Shown here: piece by piece, positions 6,580 to 13,736 of the stretch
Layout: each line of letters opens with the position of its first letter
Numbering within the stretch: the first letter of the stretch is position 1
Assembly: GCA_021852135.1 (NCBI GenBank)
Contig: JAJZOB010000044.1
Span: 1 to 13,736, forward strand
From: Nanobdellota archaeon
GTDB lineage: Archaea > Nanoarchaeota > Nanoarchaeia > Parvarchaeales > Parvarchaeaceae
Length of the DNA: 13,736 nucleotides
Direction: 5' to 3'
Notes under the pieces: generated by a model
Told to the model about the DNA's origin: nothing
What the model saw: only the letters and a program-made list of their open reading frames with translations
Database searches by the model: none
Position numbers and translations under genes: made by a program

Positions 6580-8058
6580 ATGGAAAAAAATACATATCAA
6601 GCATTGCTTAGATCGGCATTGGGTTCAACCGCCTTGGCTGCTCACCACATATCTTCATTTGAGTACTTTATAGACAAAGGGCTTAACAAGATAATAGAGA
6701 GTGAGGGTTTGATAGAGCCTGTTATAAAGCCAGTAGGAGTCGAAGATTTTAAGATAAAAATAAACAAAATAACGATTGGAAAGCCGGACATAATAGAGGC
6801 AGACAGCATAGTACGATTAATCAATCCAATGGAAGCAAGGATAAGGGACCTTACTTACGATGCGCCTTTAATGCTTTCTGTTTCATATCTGGCGGACGGC
6901 AAGGAAATCGTAAACGAGGATGTTTTCATAGGGCGTATGCCAATAGTTGTCAAATCAAAATATTGCAATCTTTACGGACTGTCAGCAAGTGAATTGACTG
7001 AAGCAAAAGAAGATCCAACGGATCCAGGAGGATACTTCATAATAAATGGCACCGAAAGAATAATAATAACAACAGAGGACCTCGCTCCAAACAACATATT
7101 GATCTCAAAAGACAATCAGGAAGGATTCAAATTCAGCGCAAAGATATTTGCCGATGCCGATGCAATAAAGGTTCCGCATACTTTGCAGATTTCAGGCAGC
7201 AACCTTCTTTACGTAACTTTCGGCAAGTTAAAGAGAGTTCCAATTATTACGTTAATAAAAGCCCTAGGCGTTACTAATGAAAATGAAATAATCAAGAAGA
7301 TAGGAAAAGACGATGAGGACATAATAAATACAGTAGACATGAATCTTATAGCTTTCAATATAGACTCAGAAAATGATGCACTGGACACTATAGGCAAGAT
7401 GCTTCATTCAATTCACACTAAAGAGACCGCAGAGTTGAACATAGATTCATTGCTGTTTCCATTTTTAGGTAGGGACAAGGACTCCAGAAAGATAAAAGCA
7501 GAGTACCTTATGTATGTTTCAAACCTTCTGATAAAGAGTGCATTAGAAGGAAAGGAAGTAGACAAAGACCATTACTCGAATAAAAGATTACATGCCGAAA
7601 GCTACAATTTAGACATGCTTTTCAGGTTCATATTCAAACAGATATTGAATGATGCCAAGTATAACTTTGAAAGGGGTATAAGAAAAGATAGAGTCCCTGA
7701 TCCAAAGTACATATTCACTTCTGACCAATTGACTGCCAGATTAAGATCAGCACTTGCAACAGGCCAGTGGGTCGGCGGCAGGGTTGGTATAACTCAGCAC
7801 CTAGACAGAAGAAGTTTCCCGTCAACAATATCACATTTAAGAAAGGTTGAATCTCTACTTACTTCAAACAGAGAAAATTACAGAGCTAGGGACCTTCATG
7901 GAACGCAGTTTGGAAGATTCTGTGCAGTAGAAACTCCAGAGGGTCCAAAGATAGGTCTTACCAAGAATCTTGCTGTTTTATCTATGATGTCAAAAGAGGG
8001 CGTAGACACGGAAACAGTTAAAGGTCTGTTGAAGAATTATGGGGTGAAAAAGATATGA
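6580..8058 (+). CDS. rpoB2: RNA polymerase subunit B'' (N-terminal part of beta/Rpb2)
   Basis: This 492-residue protein covers the protrusion, lobe and front fork of the second-largest subunit and ends at the standard euryarchaeal B''/B' split. Conserved blocks include NPMEARIRDLTYDAP (82-96), SKYCNLYGLS (126-135), DPGGYFIINGTERIIITTEDLAPN (148-171, quoted in parts from the family consensus), HYSNKRL (331-337) and LATGQWVGGRVGITQ (392-406). Near the end, the fork region is unusual. The near-universal HPTQWGRICPSETPEGPN block here has Gly441, Phe444, Phe447, Ala449 and Lys457 where Pro, Trp/Tyr, Ile/Val, Pro and Asn are expected. LDRTNY reads LDRRSF (408-413). The ATG follows GGTTGGTGGTGA, a good Shine-Dalgarno region. 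The last four bases overlap rpoB1 as ATGA. Confidence 0.95.
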   Translation: MEKNTYQALLRSALGSTALAAHHISSFEYFIDKGLNKIIESEGLIEPVIKPVGVEDFKIKINKITIGKPDIIEADSIVRLINPMEARIRDLTYDAPLMLSVSYLADGKEIVNEDVFIGRMPIVVKSKYCNLYGLSASELTEAKEDPTDPGGYFIINGTERIIITTEDLAPNNILISKDNQEGFKFSAKIFADADAIKVPHTLQISGSNLLYVTFGKLKRVPIITLIKALGVTNENEIIKKIGKDDEDIINTVDMNLIAFNIDSENDALDTIGKMLHSIHTKETAELNIDSLLFPFLGRDKDSRKIKAEYLMYVSNLLIKSALEGKEVDKDHYSNKRLHAESYNLDMLFRFIFKQILNDAKYNFERGIRKDRVPDPKYIFTSDQLTARLRSALATGQWVGGRVGITQHLDRRSFPSTISHLRKVESLLTSNRENYRARDLHGTQFGRFCAVETPEGPKIGLTKNLAVLSMMSKEGVDTETVKGLLKNYGVKKI

Positions 8059-9857
8059 GTTTCGTATTTGTAAACGGTGTGCTTTCAGGAGTTACTGATG
8101 ATCCAAACAAGCTTGTTAATGAAATAATAGAGGACAGAAGGCAGAGTAAGATACCTAAGGAAGTAAATGTAAGATACAGAAAAGACACCGATAGTGTAAT
8201 GATAAATTCCGATAGCGGAAGGCTTCGCAGAGCACTTATAGTAGTTAAAAATGGAAAGCCTATGGTTACAAAGGAAGACGTGGAACTGCTTTCAGAGGGC
8301 CATATAACTTGGCAGGATCTGGTTGATAAAGGAAAAATAGAATATCTCGATGCTGATGAAGAAGAGCTTGCTTATACTGCTTTAAATGAGGAAGAATTGA
8401 CTCCCGCGCATACTCATCTGGAGATAACTCCTCTTTCTGTTTTCGGTACACAGGCTTCATTGCTTCCATTCATAAACCACAGTAATGCACACAGAAACGT
8501 TACGGCAGTGAAGAGTGTTCAGCAGGGTGTTGGGCTGTATACTACAAATTATCTTATAAGGCATGATAATGACTCAATGGTAGCAATTGATCAGCAGATG
8601 CCAATAGTTAAGACAGAAATGTACGAGAATGAAAACTTCAAGTCGCATCTTTCAGGACAGAATATAGTTGTAGCCGTACTTTCTTATCTTGGTTACAACA
8701 TGGACGATGCAATAATAATTAACAGGTCTTCTGTAGAAAGAGGGCTTTTTAGGGCAATGTTTTTCAGGCCATATAAAGTAGAAGAAATAAAGTACGTCGG
8801 AGGGCAGAGTGATGTTATAACAGTTCCAGATAAAGATGTAGCAGGTTACAGATCAGAGGATTCGTATAAATATCTAGATGAAGATGGGATAGCTGCAATA
8901 AATTCACATGTTAATGGAGGGGATGTTCTTATAGGTAGAATTTCACCACCAAGGTTTGTTTCATCAATAGACAAGTTCAGATTAGGTGTGCAGAAGCAGG
9001 TTGAATCATCAATTGAATGTAGGACAGGAGAAAGCGGAGTCGTTGACAATGTATTTGTAACCTCTACAGCAGAAGGAAATAAATATGTATCATTAAAGAT
9101 AAGAGAGGACAGGCCTGTTGAAATCGGGGACAAGTTCGGACCAAGAAGCGGACAGAAAGGAGTTGTAGGCATGCTTCTGAATCAAGAGGACATGCCGTTC
9201 ACTTACTCAGGAATAATCCCTGATTTAATATTCTCACCTTACTCTATACCATCAAGGATGTCAATGTCTTACCTGCTTGAATTGATAGGTGGAAAGGTTG
9301 GAGCACTTGGCGGCAGATACGTTGATGGTACTCCTTTCACTGGTGAAACAGAAGAGGACCTCAGAAAAGAATTGATGGAATACGGATTTAGAGAGAATGG
9401 GGTAGAAACTATGTACAATGGTATAACTGGTGAAGAAATGAAAGTAAGAATATTCGTCGGAGACATGACCTATATCAGATTGAAACACTTAGTTGAATAC
9501 AAGATACAGTGGAGAGCCCGTGGTCCAATACAGTTACTTAACAGGCAGCCCACTGAAGGAAAGTCAAAGCGCGGCGGACTCAGGTTGGGAGAGATGGAGA
9601 AAGACTGCTTCGTAGCATATGGAACTGCTTTGGCTCTAAAGGAAAGATTTGATTCCGATAAGGTTACTATTCCAGTATGCTCAAAGTGCGGAATGGTAGC
9701 AGTTTACAACGTAAAAAAGAAGACCGGCTACTGTCCTATAGACGGAGAGGATGCACAGATAAAACTCATAGAAGTGTCAGTTTCATTCAAAATACTTCTG
9801 GATGAGTTGAAATCAGTAGGAATATATCCAAAGATGGTTTTGGGGAGTAAAGTATGA
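8055..9857 (+). CDS. rpoB1: RNA polymerase subunit B' (C-terminal part of beta/Rpb2)
   Basis: This 600-residue subunit carries the wall, hybrid-binding region, anchor and clamp parts of Rpb2. Recognisable blocks are LEITPLSVFG (122-131), QEDMPFT (377-383), IPSRMS (398-403), LIGGKVGALGGRYVDGTPF (410-428), RQPTEGKSKRGGLRLGEME (497-515) and the C-terminal SFKILLDELKSVGI (577-590). Several near-invariant motifs are changed: HNQSPRN reads HSNAHRN (142-148), GYNMED reads GYNMDD (213-218), GDKFASRHGQKG reads GDKFGPRSGQKG (358-369), and DDKIHARSRG reads EYKIQWRARG (481-490). The zinc site is C542, C545, C560 and D563 rather than four Cys. The start overlaps the rpoB2 stop (ATGA), with GGTGA 7 nt upstream. 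It shares ATGA with rpoA1. The frame is intact, so this is divergence rather than decay. Confidence 0.95.
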   Translation: MSFVFVNGVLSGVTDDPNKLVNEIIEDRRQSKIPKEVNVRYRKDTDSVMINSDSGRLRRALIVVKNGKPMVTKEDVELLSEGHITWQDLVDKGKIEYLDADEEELAYTALNEEELTPAHTHLEITPLSVFGTQASLLPFINHSNAHRNVTAVKSVQQGVGLYTTNYLIRHDNDSMVAIDQQMPIVKTEMYENENFKSHLSGQNIVVAVLSYLGYNMDDAIIINRSSVERGLFRAMFFRPYKVEEIKYVGGQSDVITVPDKDVAGYRSEDSYKYLDEDGIAAINSHVNGGDVLIGRISPPRFVSSIDKFRLGVQKQVESSIECRTGESGVVDNVFVTSTAEGNKYVSLKIREDRPVEIGDKFGPRSGQKGVVGMLLNQEDMPFTYSGIIPDLIFSPYSIPSRMSMSYLLELIGGKVGALGGRYVDGTPFTGETEEDLRKELMEYGFRENGVETMYNGITGEEMKVRIFVGDMTYIRLKHLVEYKIQWRARGPIQLLNRQPTEGKSKRGGLRLGEMEKDCFVAYGTALALKERFDSDKVTIPVCSKCGMVAVYNVKKKTGYCPIDGEDAQIKLIEVSVSFKILLDELKSVGIYPKMVLGSKV

Positions 9858-12376
9858 AATTAGATTCAAACTTTGTTTTTAGCAAGATAGACGCCCTTGA
9901 ATTCGGCATAATGTCTCCTAAAATGATACAAAAAATGAGCGCAGTTGCAATAACTTCATCTGAGCTTTATGATATTGATGGATTTCCGGTAGATGGCGGT
10001 CTTTCTGATTTGAGGATGGGGGTTATTGATCCAGGATTGACCTGTAAAACATGTGGAAATACAATAAGAGACTGCCCAGGGCACTTCGGTCACTTGGAGC
10101 TTGCTAGACCAGTATTCAATGTGAAGACTGTTCCTTATGTTTACAACCTTATAAATTCAACTTGCAATTCATGCGGCAGGATACTTATATCAGATGAGCA
10201 TCTGAAAAAGCTAAGTGAAGACATTATATCGGCAGAGATAAATGAAGGACAAAAGAAGAAAATAAAATTAATAAAAGCGCTTATAAAACACGCAAAGAAT
10301 GTAACGGTGTGTCCATTTTGCAGAGCAAAGCAAAGAAAAGTGAAGCTTGAAAAACCATACACCTTTATAGACGGAGACCAAAAGCTTACCCCAATAGACG
10401 TGCTCAACAGACTTGAAAAGATAAAGGACTCTGACCTGCAGTTCTTTGGATTAGATCCAGATTATTCAAGACCGGAATGGATGATGGTTTCTATACTAGC
10501 AGTACCACCTATAACTATAAGGCCTTCTATTACACTAGAGAATGGACAGAGAAGTGAGGATGACCTTACTCATAAGCTTACTGACATAGTAAGAACTAAT
10601 CAAAGGCTTGCTGAGAATATAAGATCAGGAGCTCCAGAAATAATAATAGACGAACTTTGGGATCTGCTTCAATACCACATAACTACTTTTATATCCAATG
10701 GCTCAGCTCAGGTTCCAGTCGCAAGGCAGAAATCCAACAAGAAGCTCAAAAGCCTTGAAGATAGGATAAAGGGAAAAGAAGGAAGATTCAGAGGGTCTGC
10801 ACTTGCTAAACGTGTAAATTACAGTGCCAGGTCAGTCATATCCCCCGATTCTTTCTTGAGGTTTGATGAAGTAGGCGTTCCAATAAAGATAGCGAAGGAA
10901 GTGACATATCCAGAATACGTTACAGACCTAAACATAGACAGATTAAAGGCCACTATTAAAAACTTCAATTCATATCCAGGAGCAAACTATGTCATAACTC
11001 CGGATAACATCAAGAGAAAAATAACAGAAATGACGGTTGACAACATTATAGATGAGCTTAAACCCGGATATGTAGTAGAAAGGCACATAAAGGACGGAGA
11101 TATAATACTGTTCAACAGGCAGCCTTCTCTGCACAGGCTTTCAATAATGGGCCACAGGGTTAAAGTTTTGCCTTACAAAACCTTGGGTATAAACCCAGCA
11201 TCAACTCTTCCATACAATGCAGACTTCGATGGAGATGAAATGAACATACATGTCCTACAGAATGAGGAAGCGCTTGCGGAAGCAGACATGATAATAAACA
11301 TAAAGAACAACATTGTCTCGCCAAGGCACGGCCTGCCATTGATTGGAGCTGCACAGGATTACGTTTCTGGTTGTGCTTTGCTGACTTCAAAAGAAACAGA
11401 ATTCGAAAAGGAAAATGCGGAATTTCTGCTTTCCAACATAGGGATAGTCATGGATTTAAAGAAAAAGAAATACACCGGAAGGGAGCTATTCAGCATGATT
11501 TTACCAGAGGATCTTAATTTTGAAAGCCAAAGCAGTACCTATAAGATAACAAAGGATGATGATTCAATCGTAAGGATTAAAAACGGAAAGCTTATCTCCG
11601 GAGTAATAGACGCGGCAACAATAGGAAGGGAAAGCGGAAGTCTGCTTCAGTTTCTTTTTGTAAGGTATGGTTCTGAAGTTACAGCTAAATTCATAGACCA
11701 GGCAAACAAACTTGGGCTTATGACCATATTCAACCTTGGAATGAGCGTAAACATTAGGGATTTCGACATTCCAAAAGCAGCATACACTGAGATAGAGAAG
11801 GCCGTTAAGGAGGGGGAGAGCAGCGTAGCCGAACTATTAAAGGATTACGATGACATAGCTGAAGCAAAGATACTTAGCATAGCCAACAGGATAAGGATAA
11901 AGGTAAGGAACATAATAGACGCATACATAGACAAAAAGAACAACAATGTGGAAGCAATGATAACAACGGGTGCAAAAGGAAGCATAACGAATCTTATACC
12001 AACTATAGGTCTTGTAGGTCAGCAGATGCTTAGGGACGTAAGAATAAGCAACGGATTTTCGGACAGGCTTACATCACACTTTAAGAAGGGAGATAACGGG
12101 CTTATCGCGCGTGGTTTCATTGTTTCAAACTATAGAAAAGGATTGAACCCTGTAGAATACTTCCTTCATGCCGCAAGTAGCAGGGAAGGATTAATGGACA
12201 ACGTTATACGTACTCCTATCTCTGGTTACATGCAAAGAAGACTGTCGTCTGCATTGAATGACCTTAAAGTAGCGGATGATTTGTCTGTAAGGTTGGGCAG
12301 TTCGATAGTACAGTTTAAATACGGAGAGGACGGGCTTGACGTATCAGCAAGCGATAAGGGGGATCTTAAATTATGA
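9854..12376 (+). CDS. rpoA1: RNA polymerase subunit A' (N-terminal part of beta'/Rpb1)
   Basis: A' holds the catalytic metal site and the bridge helix. The 840 residues show zinc-binding groups C64-x2-C67-x6-C74-x2-H77 and C104-x2-C107 with C153-x2-C156. The rudder/lid region follows with GKEGRFRG (307-314) and KRVNYSAR. Then come [14 protein letters not shown] (421-434) and the invariant [10 protein letters not shown] (455-464), whose Asp457, Asp459 and Asp461 bind the catalytic magnesium. GNLSGKRV is altered to GSALAKRV (314-321). RTLPHF is altered to RLTSHF (738-743). The bridge helix (about 765-798) keeps REGL and GYMQRRL but has ASS for MGG, DNVI for DTAV and a Pro at 788. The A'/A'' split lies at the usual archaeal site. 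SD GGGGAG and ATGA overlaps link it to rpoB1 and rpoA2. Confidence 0.96.
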   Translation: MKLDSNFVFSKIDALEFGIMSPKMIQKMSAVAITSSELYDIDGFPVDGGLSDLRMGVIDPGLTCKTCGNTIRDCPGHFGHLELARPVFNVKTVPYVYNLINSTCNSCGRILISDEHLKKLSEDIISAEINEGQKKKIKLIKALIKHAKNVTVCPFCRAKQRKVKLEKPYTFIDGDQKLTPIDVLNRLEKIKDSDLQFFGLDPDYSRPEWMMVSILAVPPITIRPSITLENGQRSEDDLTHKLTDIVRTNQRLAENIRSGAPEIIIDELWDLLQYHITTFISNGSAQVPVARQKSNKKLKSLEDRIKGKEGRFRGSALAKRVNYSARSVISPDSFLRFDEVGVPIKIAKEVTYPEYVTDLNIDRLKATIKNFNSYPGANYVITPDNIKRKITEMTVDNIIDELKPGYVVERHIKDGDIILFNRQPSLHRLSIMGHRVKVLPYKTLGINPASTLPYNADFDGDEMNIHVLQNEEALAEADMIINIKNNIVSPRHGLPLIGAAQDYVSGCALLTSKETEFEKENAEFLLSNIGIVMDLKKKKYTGRELFSMILPEDLNFESQSSTYKITKDDDSIVRIKNGKLISGVIDAATIGRESGSLLQFLFVRYGSEVTAKFIDQANKLGLMTIFNLGMSVNIRDFDIPKAAYTEIEKAVKEGESSVAELLKDYDDIAEAKILSIANRIRIKVRNIIDAYIDKKNNNVEAMITTGAKGSITNLIPTIGLVGQQMLRDVRISNGFSDRLTSHFKKGDNGLIARGFIVSNYRKGLNPVEYFLHAASSREGLMDNVIRTPISGYMQRRLSSALNDLKVADDLSVRLGSSIVQFKYGEDGLDVSASDKGDLKL

Positions 12377-13503
12377 AAATAGAAATACCGGAAAAATACA
12401 TCTTAGCATTCAAGGAAAAATACGGGGAAAATGCAGACCTGTCGGAACTTGAAAAAATATACACAAGGTCATTGGTTACTCCTGGAGAAGCAGTCGGGGT
12501 AATAGCCGCACAAAGCATAGGTGAAGCCAGCACCCAGCTTACGCTTAGGACAAAACATGCAGCAGGTCTTTCCGTGATTAATACAACAACCGGTTTACCT
12601 AGATTGGTTGAGATATTTGACTCAAAAAAGGACATTTCTACTCCGTTTATGGACATTTACTTGAAAGAGGAATACGCAAAATCAAAACAGAAGGCAAGCG
12701 AAATAGCCACTAAGATGATTGAGATAAAGATAGGAGACATAACCTCTTCTTATACTGTATCTCTCCGTAAAAAATCCATAGAGTTTGTACTTGACAAGGA
12801 ACTTTTAAAGGAATATGGATTTACAACCAAAGATGTTACGGCAAAGCTTTCAAATTTAAAAGTATCTACAGCATTAGAAGGAGACAATCTTTCAGTTGTA
12901 GATAAATCTGCTGACAGCGTTAAAAAGCTTATAAGGTTGAGGAATAAAATAGTAGATATAAATCTTTCAGGTTTACCGGGCGTTTCAAGAGCAATATTAA
13001 ACCAAGATTCAAATGGAAATTACTGGATTAAAACCATAGGCACAAATCTTTCAGAAGTGCTCAAAATGGAAGAAGTTGATCAGAAAAACACCATATCCAA
13101 TGACATAATAGAAGTTTCAAAGGTGTTGGGCATAGAAGCTGCAAGAAATCTCATAATAGAAGAAGTAAACTCAACCCTCCAGAATGTAGGATTAACAGTT
13201 GACTTAAGACATATATTCTTAATAGCAGATGCAATGTGCCTTGACGGTACAGTAAGAGGGATAGGGAGATATGGACTCAGCGGAGAAGCAGATTCAGTGC
13301 TTGCAAGGGCATCGTTTGAGGTCCCATTGAAGCATCTTATAGAGGCGGGGCTTTATCATGAATCAGATCCCTTTAAATACGTTGCAAACAATATACTTTC
13401 AAATCAGGTAATACCCGTAGGAACAGGAGGGGTTGAATTAGTGGTGAAGGAAAATGGAAAAGGAAATAGCGAAGAAAATTCAGGAAAAGATAAAGAGCAA
13501 TAA
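12373..13503 (+). CDS. rpoA2: RNA polymerase subunit A'' (C-terminal part of beta'/Rpb1)
   Basis: A'' carries the trigger loop, which folds against the bridge helix on each nucleotide addition, and the jaw and clamp-base parts. The 376 residues include [20 protein letters not shown] (34-53), the trigger-loop helix [12 protein letters not shown] (54-65), [15 protein letters not shown] (72-86) and the C-terminal [21 protein letters not shown] (296-316, given in outline). The catalytic His62 is present. Residues normally Pro-Gly, Phe and Tyr around it are Ala52-Ser53, Lys61 and Ala63. The conserved fold ends at VELVV (354-358). A hydrophilic tail rich in Lys, Glu, Gly and Asn follows, and this tail overlaps the L30e gene by 50 nt in another frame. 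The ATGA overlap with rpoA1 and a GGGGGAT Shine-Dalgarno support the start. Confidence 0.95.
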   Translation: MKIEIPEKYILAFKEKYGENADLSELEKIYTRSLVTPGEAVGVIAAQSIGEASTQLTLRTKHAAGLSVINTTTGLPRLVEIFDSKKDISTPFMDIYLKEEYAKSKQKASEIATKMIEIKIGDITSSYTVSLRKKSIEFVLDKELLKEYGFTTKDVTAKLSNLKVSTALEGDNLSVVDKSADSVKKLIRLRNKIVDINLSGLPGVSRAILNQDSNGNYWIKTIGTNLSEVLKMEEVDQKNTISNDIIEVSKVLGIEAARNLIIEEVNSTLQNVGLTVDLRHIFLIADAMCLDGTVRGIGRYGLSGEADSVLARASFEVPLKHLIEAGLYHESDPFKYVANNILSNQVIPVGTGGVELVVKENGKGNSEENSGKDKEQ

Positions 13504-13711
13504 AGTGTTTATAGGCTTAAATTCTACTTTAAGGGCCTATAAGAACGGAGAGGTTTCTTTTATAGTATATGCTAGCAATGCCAGCGACAAAATCCTTGAA
13601 AAATTAAATGAAGTTGAAGCTGAAAAATACAAGTACGATGGAGATAGCGATGCACTTTCAATTGCATGTGGTAAGTCATTTGGCATAACCGTTTTGGGGA
13701 TTAAGAAATAA
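13454..13711 (+). CDS. Ribosomal protein L30e-like RNA-binding protein
   Basis: The 85 residues match the small L30e fold of the large ribosomal subunit (L7Ae/L30e/S12e superfamily). An N-terminal helix (2-16) is followed by [31 protein letters not shown] (17-47, given in outline), which parallels 'GKVILGSKQSIKALKLGKAKLVIVASN' in archaeal L30e. The C-terminal [12 protein letters not shown] is the last strand. L30e commonly follows rpoA2 in archaeal operons, ahead of nusA and rps12. The protein is somewhat shorter than the usual 95-100 residues. The ATG at 13454 overlaps rpoA2 by 50 nt; a GTG at 13505 is in frame but would remove the N-terminal helix, and GGTGA lies 7 nt before the ATG. The 25 bases after the stop hold no recognisable gene. 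Confidence 0.82.
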   Translation: MEKEIAKKIQEKIKSNKVFIGLNSTLRAYKNGEVSFIVYASNASDKILEKLNEVEAEKYKYDGDSDALSIACGKSFGITVLGIKK

Positions 13712-13736
13712 ACATCTTCCCATTAAATAACCCACT

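Noticed and set aside
8040..8060. Break between rpoB2 and rpoB1 as a possible frameshift
   Set aside because: The split falls at the standard euryarchaeal B''/B' boundary, with an ATGA overlap and its own Shine-Dalgarno sequence.
8846..9172. Minus-strand open frame of 108 codons inside rpoB1
   Set aside because: It mirrors conserved RpoB1 codons and has no start signal or recognisable domain.
11160..11390. Minus-strand open frame across the catalytic-motif region of rpoA1
   Set aside because: It overlaps the invariant [10 protein letters not shown] codons on the other strand, so it is a shadow frame.
12360..12380. Break between rpoA1 and rpoA2 as a possible gene disruption
   Set aside because: All archaea known to me divide the largest subunit here; the junction is a clean ATGA.
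13505..13711. GTG at 13505 as the L30e start, which would avoid the overlap with rpoA2
   Set aside because: It would delete the N-terminal helix that L30e proteins have, while the ATG at 13454 has a GGTGA site at good spacing.

Overview
This is a gene-dense, AT-rich archaeal chromosome segment. The archaeal assignment rests on an RNA polymerase split into A', A'', B' and B'' with an archaeal RpoH, an archaeal-type TyrRS, a Dph2-type diphthamide enzyme fragment, an Mre11/Rad50 pair, TATA-like boxes about 27 nt upstream of several starts, and heavy use of ATA, AGA and AGG codons. The short intergenic gaps, the B'/B'' split and the fast-evolving polymerase sequence suggest a small-genome lineage, perhaps DPANN such as the Parvarchaeota or Micrarchaeota. 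That placement is inference; no rRNA is present to test it. I see no tRNA, rRNA, CRISPR array, insertion sequence or phage gene, and no gene-free stretch over 300 bases.

Layout. Positions 1-2229 (minus) hold a repair operon, mre11 followed by rad50, which overlap by 20 nt; rad50 runs off the left edge. Positions 2327-3750 (plus) hold tyrS and a hot-dog thioesterase 2 nt apart. Positions 3733-4710 (minus) hold a Dph2 gene reduced to its first domain, with its stop codon directly abutting the start of rnhB; rnhB overlaps the thioesterase gene tail to tail. Positions 4769-5422 (plus) encode an endonuclease III-type iron-sulfur glycosylase. Next come a perfect 25-bp palindrome and, at 5459-6214, an unrecognised multi-pass membrane protein. 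Positions 6345-13711 (plus) form the RNA polymerase operon rpoH-rpoB2-rpoB1-rpoA1-rpoA2, ending with an L30e-like ribosomal protein gene. Most junctions in this operon are ATGA stop/start overlaps preceded by purine-rich Shine-Dalgarno-like sequences, so translation is probably coupled.

How the genes work together. Mre11/Rad50 process DNA ends, endonuclease III starts base-excision repair and RNase HII removes ribonucleotides from DNA, so the left half is mainly genome maintenance plus tyrosine charging. The right half encodes the large catalytic subunits of RNA polymerase in the usual euryarchaeal order.

The main surprise is the polymerase. The catalytic metal-binding motif (A' D457/D459/D461) and the trigger-loop histidine are intact. 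However, many near-invariant residues around the active centre are changed. These include a proline in the bridge helix, a Phe-Lys exchange beside the trigger-loop histidine, changed fork and hybrid-binding motifs in B'' and B', and an Asp in place of the usual Cys at the fourth B' zinc position. All these comparisons use consensus sequences from memory and need an alignment. The one-domain Dph2 and the palindrome over the membrane-protein promoter are the next most interesting items.
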